Shown: one piece after another, positions 30,018 to 37,471 of the stretch
Layout: each line of letters opens with the position of its first letter
Numbering within the stretch: the stretch's first letter is position 1
DNA from: Burkholderia lata
GTDB lineage: Bacteria > Pseudomonadota > Gammaproteobacteria > Burkholderiales > Burkholderiaceae
Direction: 5' to 3'
NCBI RefSeq assembly: GCF_902499335.1
Contig: NZ_CABVQK010000012.1
Span: forward strand, 124,001 to 188,000
DNA length: 64,000 nt
The notes under the pieces: generated by a model
Told to the model about the DNA's origin: nothing
Databases searched by the model: none
The model's input: the letters and a program-made list of their open reading frames with translations, nothing else
Made by a program: the position numbers and the translations under genes

Positions 30018-30334
30018 GGGTGATTTTCCTCTGGCTGATCGTTCTGGGCGACGGGCGGGAACCATTCGCCGGCGAGATAGCGCTGCAGGGCGGCGATGGA
30101 AAAGATCCAGCGCTTGCCGACCTTGCGGCCGGGCAGGGCGCCGGCGCGGGCCTTCAGGCGCACCGTTTCGGGATGCGCGCCGAGCAGGGCCGCGGCGCCG
30201 GCCAGGTCGACGGTTGCCGTGGTCGTGTCGCCGCCATGACGCACGCCGGGCGGGCACGCAGCGCAACTCGTGGAGTGGTGGATCGCGTGTGAAGGGTGCA
30301 TAACACGTTGATGTTCAAGAGTTTTGTTTGCCAT
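29885..30334 (-). CDS. Helix-turn-helix protein, possible excisionase
   Basis: Up to 149 aa, immediately upstream of int and overlapping its start by 133 nt in another frame. The middle carries a MerR/excisionase-like helix-turn-helix (VDLAGAAALLGAHPETVRL then GRKVGKRWIFSIAALQRYL, about residues 42-85), and the tail is low-complexity. Place and fold suggest an excisionase or Cox-like directionality factor. The start is uncertain: ATG 30334 or 30301, or a GTG just before the domain. Confidence 0.6.
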   Translation of the reverse strand: MANKTLEHQRVMHPSHAIHHSTSCAACPPGVRHGGDTTTATVDLAGAAALLGAHPETVRLKARAGALPGRKVGKRWIFSIAALQRYLAGEWFPPVAQNDQPEENHPCRSTNAKPARTGNTSCTPLAAERRYREALAPATKRRPRNSTTG

Positions 30335-30711
30335 CGGTTGCCATCATTCACGCGTGGCGGCCGCGCAGAACCCATGGCGCGAAACCGCTGCGTCGTCTGC
30401 GACCGATGGCGGTGCGCACCTGACTCGTGGTGCGCGATGGCGGATGCCCGCGGCGGCTTCCCGGCTCTCTTTCTTCTTTTTCTTCAATGAGTTGAAGAGA
30501 GAGAAAGAAGCAGGGACTGCAGCCGCCGCGCCAACCGGACTCGTGGCAAAAGCGGCATGACACGTGGCGAACCCGGTGCGACGCAAGGCGGTAGTTCCTT
30601 CAGGAATCAAGGGCTTGCGAGCTGGCATCCGCGATAACCACGACTCGCGTGCGCTGCCTGCCGGCTCCCGACGGCCGCCGCCGCGCGGTGACTGGCCTGA
30701 CAGGGCGCGGC
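30335..30711. other. 377-nt non-coding stretch with nested hairpins and repeats (candidate ori or RNA)
   Basis: No credible gene lies between the primase and the HTH gene. The stretch holds a 76-nt nested stem-loop (30452-30527), a 7-bp hairpin GCGCACC/GGTGCGC (30414-30420/30429-30435) and a repeated motif GACTCGTGG (30422-30430, 30538-30546) with a variant GACTCGCGTGCGC at 30642-30654. A primase gene next to iteron-like repeats and an AT-rich hairpin is the layout of several phage and satellite origins. A structured RNA is the other choice. Confidence 0.45.
30452..30527. repeat. 76-nt nested stem-loop
   Basis: Paired segments from outside in: GGCGGCT/AGCCGCC (30452-30458/30521-30527), TCCC/GGGA (30459-30462/30513-30516), CTTCTTT/AAAGAAG (30473-30479/30504-30510) and TCTTCAA/TTGAAGA (30481-30487/30492-30498) around a TGAG loop. 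One arm is almost all pyrimidine and the other almost all purine, unlike any surrounding DNA. It lacks the trailing T-run of a terminator. Confidence 0.6.
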
Positions 30712-33513
30712 TCATGCGCGGCCTCCGTGCAGCGCGTCGGTCGCCAGGTCCTCGCGCACCGACACGTGCAGGCCGAAGGCGGCCAGACGCTCGAGCGACA
30801 CCGGCGTCAGGTACGGCACGCGGCGCATGTAGATGCGGCGCTCGACCTCCTTCTCGCCGACCACGACGCCGGCGTGCTTGAGCTGCGCCTTGAACACGCG
30901 ATCGGACTTCACCGGCAGACCGTTCCACTTGTCGCGCAGCGCGCTCGTGTGGGCGAGGTGATCCATCACGTGCCCGGTGCGCAGCAGCAGGCAGAATTCG
31001 CCGTCGACGGTGTCGAACGTGTACGGATGCTTGTAGTTGCCGCCGTCGATTTCCGACAGCACCGTTTCCATGATCCAGACCCACGGCTCGCGGTCGGCGC
31101 TCGTTTCGGCGACGTGGCCGTTCATCTCGGCGATCAGGTCGCGCGGGAAATCGCCTTCGCTCGGGTCCATGCCCGCGAATTCGCACAGGTAGCGCCAGGC
31201 AAGCCCGATGGCCGCGTAGTTGCCGGCCATGCGCCGCGCGCCGTCGTCCTCGCCGCTCGCGCGGCAGCCGGCGAGCGCCTTGTCGCGCAGCGTCGCGTAC
31301 TGGTCGAGCGCGGTGCGCCGGTCAAGCCCGGTCAGGAACTCGAGCCATTGCCGGACCGGGAAGCGCGGCAGGTCGTCGGGGAGAAGCGGCCCGCGCTTGC
31401 CGGTCAGCGTCGTGCGCACGAGCTTGCCGAGTAGGCTGCGCACGGGCACGTCCTCGCCGGCGAGCATTACCGGCGCGCACAGCAGGTATTCAGTCATGTC
31501 GGTGCCGCGCCGCGTCACCGTGTACTGGTAGTTCTCCTGCAGCAGCCCGACCGCCTTGTCGATCACGTCCTGCCGCCGCGCCGACAGTTCTTCCCAGCCG
31601 ACCGGGTGGCTCGTGTGACTGATGCTGGTCAGCAGCCGGAATTCGGTCTGCAGCGACTGCCCCGAGAACATCGTGAACGCGAGTGAGCGTTCGAGCCGCT
31701 TGATGAGCGTCGACTTGCCCGCGCCCTTGTTCGCCTGGATCGTCAGATGCGGCCAGAAGCCGAGCAGCGCCTTCAGGTGGCCGCCGAGCGCCCACACGAG
31801 CGGGATCGTCGCGGCGTTCTGCCGGAACGTCGTCTGGTAGGCGGCGATCACGCGGCGCGCATCGCTCACCGGGCCGCCCGGGAACGTCAGGTTGTGATAC
31901 GGGCACTGCTTGTCCGCTTCGGTGAAGTAGCAGTCGGGGCCTTCGTTGACGATCAGCCGCCCGTCGCGCCACGCGAGGCCGACGAAGTTCGCGGCGCGGC
32001 GCGCGCCGAGGTCGGCGCCGCGCTCGAGGATGTTCACCATCCGCTTGAACGGCGCCGGCGCCCAGATCGGGCCGAACTTGCTCCACTGGTCGACGTTGTG
32101 CAGCTGGTCGTCGAGCATCACGCGGCGGATCAGCTGCGCACCGTGCCGCGGCGCCTGCACCGACACGGCGAAGTAGACGGTGGGCGCCTGGTCGGCGTCG
32201 CCCGTCATCGTCGACGTCGCGCTCGCGACGGCCACGCGGCTGATGCCGGCGATGCGGAAGCCGCACAGGTCGGTCATCACGGGCGTGTCGACGCCGGATT
32301 CCTCGTTGCGATCCATCTTGGTGATGTAGTTCGTGAAGTCGGGCCGGACGCGGAACCGCCAGTACTGCGCGAAATCGTGCGCCGGCAGGAAGATGCGCGG
32401 CCGGCCGCGGCGCGATGCGTCGCCCGGCAGGCCGGCGACGAGCCACGGTTCGAGCTGGTCGAGCGCACGCGCCAGGTCGGCCGGTCCGCGCAGCTGCAGG
32501 TAGTCGTTCACGTCGTTAATCGGTGTGCGCGTGGCGTCGCCGTCCGCCAGATCCGCCAGCCAGTCCGACTGGTCGACCAGCACGGCGCTGATGTCGAGCG
32601 CGGTCAGCCGTTCGTGGAGTGCCCACGCGGCCTCGGGGCCGGGGCGCTGCCCGGCGCGCGGGTGGCCTTCCGCGAACGGCTCGTCGTTGTCCAGGCAGAT
32701 CGTGACCTGCTTGCCGCGCAGGAACGCGAAGTCGATGCGCTCGACGTTCGCGAGGCCGCGCAGTGCAAGCGCGGCCGTGCCGGGGAGGGCGCACGTGTCG
32801 ATCGACAGCGCGTTGATCGCGCTTTCGACGATGACCACGCGTTTTGCGCGGTCGAGCCGGCGCGCGTCGGCGGTCCAGCCGTAGCCGGCCTTGTCGCCCT
32901 GAGTCTGCGTCTTGACGCCGCCGTTGAGCGCGGGGTCGACGTAGCGCATGTCGACCGCGACGACGCACGCATCGCCCGGCGCGCGCACCACGAACGCGGC
33001 GGCGGGGCCGCCGTGGCCGACGTCGCCGGCGGCGATCTTCGGGCTCGTCCACGTATTGAAGCCGAGTGTGCGCGTCGCGAACGCAACGTCGATCGCAGCG
33101 GCGGAAATGCCGCGCCCGCCGAGGTAGTCGCGCACGCGATCGCGCTCGGCCGTACAGCGGTCGGCGATGTATTCGACGGTGGATTTCTCGCGGCGCTCGG
33201 CTGGCGCAGGGCGCTCGGACGGGAGGCCGTACGCGTCGTGGAGATAGCGGACGGCGTCGGCAACCGTGCCGCCGCGCGCGTGGATCACGAGGTCGATGCA
33301 CGAGCCGCCGGCGTCGGCGCTGTGATCGCGCCAGCCGGTGCCGTACTTCGGATGATTCGCATAGATCGACAGCGACGGGCTCCGGTCCGCGTGCTGCGGC
33401 GAGTGATAGAGCGCGCGGTCGCCGCCGCGGCCGCGTTTCAGTCCGAGACGGCCGGCGAGGTCATGCAGGTCGATGTGTCGTTTCAGTTCGTCGATCGAGG
33501 CCATCTGGGTCAT
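30712..33513 (-). CDS. Phage primase-helicase (TOPRIM plus ATPase)
   Basis: 933-aa replication protein of the type found in Burkholderia P2-like phages. The N-terminal zinc-finger region is CHC2-like but degenerate (YHSPQHADRSPSLSI where DnaG has a Cys). The TOPRIM domain follows (VVIVESAINALSID near residue 228, then VTICLDNDEP). The C-terminal half is an ATPase with Walker A ANKGAGKSTLIKR near residue 596. It should prime and unwind element DNA from a nearby origin. The start overlaps the stop of the 83-aa gene upstream by 4 nt, and a second Met lies 3 codons on. Confidence 0.85.
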   Translation of the reverse strand: MTQMASIDELKRHIDLHDLAGRLGLKRGRGGDRALYHSPQHADRSPSLSIYANHPKYGTGWRDHSADAGGSCIDLVIHARGGTVADAVRYLHDAYGLPSERPAPAERREKSTVEYIADRCTAERDRVRDYLGGRGISAAAIDVAFATRTLGFNTWTSPKIAAGDVGHGGPAAAFVVRAPGDACVVAVDMRYVDPALNGGVKTQTQGDKAGYGWTADARRLDRAKRVVIVESAINALSIDTCALPGTAALALRGLANVERIDFAFLRGKQVTICLDNDEPFAEGHPRAGQRPGPEAAWALHERLTALDISAVLVDQSDWLADLADGDATRTPINDVNDYLQLRGPADLARALDQLEPWLVAGLPGDASRRGRPRIFLPAHDFAQYWRFRVRPDFTNYITKMDRNEESGVDTPVMTDLCGFRIAGISRVAVASATSTMTGDADQAPTVYFAVSVQAPRHGAQLIRRVMLDDQLHNVDQWSKFGPIWAPAPFKRMVNILERGADLGARRAANFVGLAWRDGRLIVNEGPDCYFTEADKQCPYHNLTFPGGPVSDARRVIAAYQTTFRQNAATIPLVWALGGHLKALLGFWPHLTIQANKGAGKSTLIKRLERSLAFTMFSGQSLQTEFRLLTSISHTSHPVGWEELSARRQDVIDKAVGLLQENYQYTVTRRGTDMTEYLLCAPVMLAGEDVPVRSLLGKLVRTTLTGKRGPLLPDDLPRFPVRQWLEFLTGLDRRTALDQYATLRDKALAGCRASGEDDGARRMAGNYAAIGLAWRYLCEFAGMDPSEGDFPRDLIAEMNGHVAETSADREPWVWIMETVLSEIDGGNYKHPYTFDTVDGEFCLLLRTGHVMDHLAHTSALRDKWNGLPVKSDRVFKAQLKHAGVVVGEKEVERRIYMRRVPYLTPVSLERLAAFGLHVSVREDLATDALHGGRA

Positions 33514-33761
33514 TGCTGCCGTTCGGGTTGCGGTGGTGCGGGCGGCGTGGCCGGCGACCCGGCGAGTGCGCGCAGCGCAGCGGCGGATTGCGGGAAACCG
33601 AGCGCGAGGCGATCGGCGAGCGCCGACACGAAGCGGCCGAGCGTGCGTTGTCGCTCGGGGTTGTCCGGCGGGGCGTCGAAGCTCAGCGTGTCGGCGGCCG
33701 CCGCGATAGCGGCGCGCAGCGCGGCGTCATGCGGCGCGGGTTCGGTGGCGTGGCGGTTCAT
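33510..33761 (-). CDS. Small hypothetical phage protein (83 aa)
   Basis: Unrecognised 83-aa Ala-rich protein. The ATG at 33761 is preceded by GGAGG and overlaps the stop of the 35-aa gene upstream, and its own stop overlaps the primase start by 4 nt. It therefore belongs to one tightly coupled early operon. The helical segment ERQRTLGRFVSALADRLALGF is predicted amphipathic. A role in replication is only implied by position. Confidence 0.68.
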   Translation of the reverse strand: MNRHATEPAPHDAALRAAIAAAADTLSFDAPPDNPERQRTLGRFVSALADRLALGFPQSAAALRALAGSPATPPAPPQPERQQ

Positions 33762-33865
33762 GTGCGTGCCTCCGGGCAGTCGACCCGTACGCAGTGCGCG
33801 GGGCGGCGGACAATCGCCGGGCTGGCGGGGCATCGGACGGTGCGGCCCGCTTGGATCGAGATCAT
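33758..33865 (-). CDS. Small hypothetical phage protein (35 aa)
   Basis: 35-codon frame starting MISIQAGRTVRCP, with AAAAGGA placed 6 nt before the ATG, and ending in a TGA that overlaps the next ATG by 4 nt. The ribosome-binding site and start/stop coupling at both ends support translation. Function unknown. It has two cysteines (C12, C27) and is basic. Confidence 0.55.
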   Translation of the reverse strand: MISIQAGRTVRCPASPAIVRRPAHCVRVDCPEART

Positions 33866-33950
33866 GAGGTGTCCTTTTCAATGGCAAAGACGATCCCTCG
33901 CGCCGTTCAGGCACGATGCGAGGGAAACGCGGGAACGAGGGGTTAGGGCG

Positions 33951-34199
33951 TCAGACCGGCAGCTCGAGTTGCGCGGCCAGGCGTTCGCGGACGTGCGGCG
34001 AGAGCGGCAACTGCAGCGAGAGGTTCGGGACGGCGGACGGCGACAGCGTGCGGGCGAATTCCATGTTGACGACGTACGTGTGGCCGCACTCCGGATTCGC
34101 GCACTGGAAGGTGATTTCGCGGAACGTCAGCGACATTTCGCGGCTGCTGCGTGCGGTGGCGCGGGTGCGGCAGTGCGGGCAACGGTTCAGGATTCGCAT
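33951..34199 (-). CDS. ogr: Late-gene activator, Ogr/Delta family
   Basis: 82-aa zinc-finger transcription factor that activates P2 late promoters by contacting the RNA polymerase alpha subunit. The start MRILNRCPHCRTRA begins the Zn finger CPHC ... CANPECGH (residues 7-10 and 33-40). In P2, ogr lies just after gene D; here it lies among early genes on the same strand. It is expected to turn on the tail and lysis genes. Confidence 0.9.
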   Translation of the reverse strand: MRILNRCPHCRTRATARSSREMSLTFREITFQCANPECGHTYVVNMEFARTLSPSAVPNLSLQLPLSPHVRERLAAQLELPV

Positions 34200-34379
34200 G
34201 GGGGCGTGCTCCGGGCGAGTGTCTGAGCATGGCCGGGCCGGCAGTGGGCGGCGCGGGCGATCCGGCTACCTCGCTGGCCGATCGGCGGATTGGTGCGGGC
34301 GTGCGCGCGGCTCACAATCGACGCTGCGGGCACGGACGGTCGGGCGCGTTCGACGGTGCGGAACATGAGGGCGCCCGGT

Positions 34380-34595
34380 TCAACGGCCGACGGTGCGCGA
34401 GCGCGGCGTCGCGATCGCGCGCAGGTGGCTCGCGCCGATGCGGATCAGCTCGCGCGCCATGCTGGAAATCGAGCGGTTGCGCTGCGCCGCGAGCTGCTCG
34501 AGTTCGCCGCGCTCGACTGGCGTCAGCCCCACGTAGACGGGTTTGTCCGACATCGTGCCGCGCGGCGAACGGCGCGCGCCTTTGGGAGTAGTCAT
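34380..34595 (-). CDS. Small DNA-binding-like phage protein (ribbon-helix-helix?)
   Basis: 71-aa basic protein, first gene leftward from the repressor switch. VYVGLTPVERGELEQLAAQRNRSISSMARELIRIG (in pieces) looks like a strand-helix-helix DNA-binding fold, with a short strand and two helices. The start may instead be the ATG at 34553 (MSDKPVYVG). Being divergent from the repressor, it could act as an anti-repressor or Cox/Apl-like regulator. Confidence 0.55.
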   Translation of the reverse strand: MTTPKGARRSPRGTMSDKPVYVGLTPVERGELEQLAAQRNRSISSMARELIRIGASHLRAIATPRSRTVGR

Positions 34596-34622
34596 GGTCG
34601 GTATACTTTGTGGAGATAGTCT

Positions 34623-34669
34623 TGCGTTACGGTAAGGCCAGTGTAATGAGCAAAAAACGGCGCGTCAAT
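34623..34669. promoter_or_regulatory. Face-to-face promoters of the lysogeny switch
   Basis: Leftward: TTGACG (34664-34669, minus strand), 17-nt spacer, TACACT (34641-34646). Rightward, towards the repressor: TTGCGT (34623-34628), 16-nt spacer, TAATGA (34645-34650). The two overlap, as in the P2 Pe/Pc switch. An imperfect palindrome GTCA...TGAC at 34665-34690, reaching the repressor start, is a possible operator. Confidence 0.45.
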
Positions 34670-34685
34670 TGTTAATGGGTAATTT

Positions 34686-35177
34686 ATGACACAAATCGGG
34701 AGTCGCTTGCGGGACGAGCGCTTGCGGATCGGGCTCAGCCAGGACGAGTTTGCGACCGTGGGCGGTGTCGCGAGGCGCTCGCAGTCGGCGTACGAGTCGG
34801 ATGAGCGCTCTCCCGACGCGTCCTATCTGCTGGCCGTTCGCGAGATCGGTGTCGATATCGGCTTCGTGCTGACCGGCGAACGGTCCGCCGCAGGCGAACC
34901 CGCGTCGGAGGCCGGCGGCCACGACGCGGATGAAGCCGACGTGCTGGCGATGTACCGGCAGCTCAACGACGCCGGCAAGGCATCGCTGCACGCCTTTCTC
35001 GCCAGTTGCATCAGCACGGGCGCGATGGTCCAGACGGCGGCGCCGCGGCGCGCGAAGCGCCTGCCGGAGAATCGCCGTGCGGCACTCGATCAGCGCACGG
35101 CGGAAAACGTCGAGCGGGCCATGGCCGAGGTCGAACGGCTGAAGTCCGAGCGCGCGGCGAAGCAACCGAAGAAATAA
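34686..35177 (+). CDS. XRE-family repressor of the element
   Basis: 163-aa regulator with an N-terminal Cro/CI-type helix-turn-helix (IGSRLRDERLRIGLSQDEFA then RRSQSAYESDERSPDASYLL, residues 4-50) and a helical C-terminal part rich in Lys, Arg and Glu. It is the only rightward gene facing the early operon, so it is the likely lysogeny repressor. It has no LexA-like Ser-Lys protease domain, so SOS induction must come from another factor, perhaps the LexA-boxed gene downstream. Confidence 0.82.
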   Translation: MTQIGSRLRDERLRIGLSQDEFATVGGVARRSQSAYESDERSPDASYLLAVREIGVDIGFVLTGERSAAGEPASEAGGHDADEADVLAMYRQLNDAGKASLHAFLASCISTGAMVQTAAPRRAKRLPENRRAALDQRTAENVERAMAEVERLKSERAAKQPKK

Positions 35178-35478
35178 GCGGCCAGCGCGGCCCTGGCCCC
35201 TGCTGCTGCCGCGCGACCCGCGCTCGCTCGCTGCCCGATTCGAGCCGCAGCGCGTGCGGCGGTGCGGGCGGCACGTCTGCGTTCCGTTTCACGAAGCCAT
35301 GGCGGTGTGCTGAGCGCGCCGCGCAAGCGCATCGGATAAAATCGGACGAATCACTGTATATCCATACAGTATTGGTTTAGCATTCTGAAAGCCGGCGAGC
35401 TGGCGGCGGGGCGTTCCGAGGCGACCCGTCGTGTCAGGCGGCCCCCGGTGGATGACTGAGTTTGCGGAGACCGGAAAA
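35178..35478. other. Intergenic region with an SOS box
   Basis: 301 nt between the repressor and the small SOS-linked gene. It holds the LexA site at 35354-35369. The rest is GC-rich with no convincing gene. Confidence 0.55.
35354..35369. promoter_or_regulatory. LexA (SOS) box
   Basis: CTGTATATCCATACAG, a CTGT-N8-ACAG site with near-perfect palindromy (flanks CA and TA). This matches the E. coli consensus form closely and suits the beta-proteobacterial LexA site. It lies 82-125 nt before the small rightward gene, within promoter range, so DNA damage should induce that gene. Confidence 0.82.
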
Positions 35479-35775
35479 ATGGACACCAACAGGAAGCACG
35501 ACATCGGGACGATCGGCGCGTCGGCACACGCCGACCATCGCGCGGACACGCGTGGATTGACGATGGGCCCGCCGCGATATCGTCCGGACCTGACCGACGG
35601 CGAGCGGGCCGATGCGCACGCGGCGATCGACAGCGCGATGCTGTCGGTCGGGCAGGTGCTCGAGGCCGCGCTGCAGGCGATGGCCAATTTGCGCGATGCG
35701 CGCGCCACATTGCAGCAATGCGGCGACGTGCGGGACACGCGCATGACGCTCGGCGGGCGTCAGCAATCGAGCTGA
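35479..35775 (+). CDS. Small SOS-linked phage protein, possible antirepressor
   Basis: 98-aa unrecognised protein (start ATG 35479 after GGAAAA; 35452 or a GTG at 35431 would extend it). The C-terminal half is a predicted helical segment (ERADAHAAIDSAMLSVGQVLEAALQAMANLRDARATL, in pieces). Because the element's repressor lacks a LexA-type protease domain, a LexA-controlled gene here would fill the Tum antirepressor role known in phage 186. This is inferred from position only; no similarity to Tum is seen. Confidence 0.5.
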   Translation: MDTNRKHDIGTIGASAHADHRADTRGLTMGPPRYRPDLTDGERADAHAAIDSAMLSVGQVLEAALQAMANLRDARATLQQCGDVRDTRMTLGGRQQSS

Positions 35776-35948
35776 CCCACCGCGACCCATCCCCGCCGGC
35801 CGGCATTCGTTCCGGCCGCTGCATCGAACCCGAGCCGCGTATCCCGCGCGTTGCCTCGCCCCGCCCCCCGAGATCCTGAATTCGCCACCGCGATCGTCGT
35901 CACGCGATCGCGTGCCGGGCATCGCGGCACCGGCCGTTACTTCACCTG

Positions 35949-37019
35949 TCAGCGCTTGCCGGCTCGACCCGACTGTTTCGGCGCGTCGCGTACCTCGAGC
36001 TCGAGCGCGGTGGTGAACCCGCCGTCGCCGATCGTATGCGTCGCCTTCTTCACGAGCCACGGCGTGTCGTCGATTTCCGGCTTGAACCCCGTCACGGTGA
36101 CGGGCATCTCGGGAAACAGTTCGGGCCGACCGAGCGCGAGCGTATAGCTCAGCGTCGACTGGCCGCGCTGCGTACGCGCGTATTCGGCCTGCGCGGCCGC
36201 CCGGGCCTCGGCTTCCGTCGCGTAATCCTCGGGCAGCACCTTGACGTTCTTGCCTTTCGCGTCGCCGGCGACCACCGACAGCCGCCGCGCGCTGCCGTTC
36301 GAGTGATAGTGCGCGCGCACCGACGTGTAATCGTCGCGCTGCGCGATGTGGTAACGATGCTGGTCGCCGCTCGCGCGCGTGATGGCGAGCACGTCGAGCG
36401 GCTTGCCGCTGACGGTCTTGCCGCTGCCGATCGGCGTGAACAGCAGACGCTTGTCCTTCACGGTCATCACCGCGTCGTAGCGCTTGGCGAGGCGCGTGAG
36501 GAACGACATGTCGGATTCCTGCGTCTGGTCGACATGGTCGATCCGCGTCGCGGCGAGCGTGGCGTCGACGGCGGCCGTGAGCCCGTAGCGCGTCGCGATG
36601 GTGCGCACGATCGCGCCGATCGTCTGCCGGTGCCAGCTCTTCTCGCGGCGCTCGTGCATGCCGTTCGTCATCGATGCGGAGCGTGCGCGGATCGTGATGA
36701 CGTCCGGTGCGCCGCCGTGCTCGACTTCGTCGACCGTGAACGCGCCCTTGTCGACGAGCGGCTCGCCGACCCAGCCGATCGACAGCTTGATGCTGGCGCC
36801 ACGCTTCGGAATCGCGAACGTGCCGCGCGCGTCGTCGAGCACCAGGTCGAGCATGTCGGCCTCGTCCGCGCGCGATTCCGACAGCGACAGGCTGATGAGG
36901 TTGGGCGCGATCAGGCGCGACAGGTCGCGGCCGTCGAGCGTGATGCGATAGTCGGCCTGCGGCTGCACGCGCCCCGCGCGGGCCTGCGCGTCGCCCGGCT
37001 TGCGTTCCAGCGTGCTCAT
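35949..37019 (-). CDS. D: Tail protein gpD (baseplate hub)
   Basis: 356-aa homologue of P2 gpD, part of the hub under the tail tube and related to T4 gp27. The sequence includes DYRITLDGRDLSRLIAPNL near residue 23 and LTRLAKRYDAVMTVKDKRLLF near 180, typical of the family. The last gene of the leftward late operon; its ATG overlaps the gpU stop by 4 nt. Confidence 0.9.
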   Translation of the reverse strand: MSTLERKPGDAQARAGRVQPQADYRITLDGRDLSRLIAPNLISLSLSESRADEADMLDLVLDDARGTFAIPKRGASIKLSIGWVGEPLVDKGAFTVDEVEHGGAPDVITIRARSASMTNGMHERREKSWHRQTIGAIVRTIATRYGLTAAVDATLAATRIDHVDQTQESDMSFLTRLAKRYDAVMTVKDKRLLFTPIGSGKTVSGKPLDVLAITRASGDQHRYHIAQRDDYTSVRAHYHSNGSARRLSVVAGDAKGKNVKVLPEDYATEAEARAAAQAEYARTQRGQSTLSYTLALGRPELFPEMPVTVTGFKPEIDDTPWLVKKATHTIGDGGFTTALELEVRDAPKQSGRAGKR

Positions 37020-37447
37020 TGCTCGTCCGCTCCGCTTTCGTCGTCCTGCTGCGGCTCGGACAGCACGCCGTCGTCCACGCGCTTGAGCGTCAGCGTGAAC
37101 GCGATCTTGCGGGCGATGCCTTCCTTCGTGTGATACGTGGCCGTCTCGTTGAGGCTGTCGATGACGTACGCGCCGTACACGTTGCCGTTCCCGTCGACGA
37201 GCACGTAGGCGTCGCCGGCATCACCCATCCGGGCGAGCGCTTCGATCGACGCGATCTCGCCGATGCCGTTGTCGGGGGCGACGATGCCGGAAAGGGTGAT
37301 CGTGTCGTCGCCGGCGCCGGTGAACTGGCTCGCATCGCGCACGCCGATGCGTGAGCTGGTGCGGTGCTTCCAGTTGCGCTGGCGCTGAAGCTCCTGGTAG
37401 GGCGTGGTCGCCAGGCTGAAAACGAACTGGTCGAGCGACATCATCAT
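37016..37447 (-). CDS. U: Tail protein gpU
   Basis: 143-aa P2 gpU-type tail tip or terminator protein. It opens MSLDQFVFSLATTPYQELQRQ, with the family's FSLATTPYQ stretch, and continues GVRDASQFTGAGDDTITLSG. Three ATGs in a row (37447, 37444, 37441) follow AAGGAAA. Overlaps gpD; lies 24 nt after gpT. Confidence 0.9.
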   Translation of the reverse strand: MMMSLDQFVFSLATTPYQELQRQRNWKHRTSSRIGVRDASQFTGAGDDTITLSGIVAPDNGIGEIASIEALARMGDAGDAYVLVDGNGNVYGAYVIDSLNETATYHTKEGIARKIAFTLTLKRVDDGVLSEPQQDDESGADEQ

Positions 37448-37471
37448 GGGCGGGTTTCCTTCAACGAACGA

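Noticed and set aside
30348..30563. A small Cys-rich protein (71 codons, minus strand) next to the primase
   Set aside because: It runs through the nested stem-loop, has no clear ribosome-binding site, and other frames in the same place look equally plausible. The structure explains the region better.
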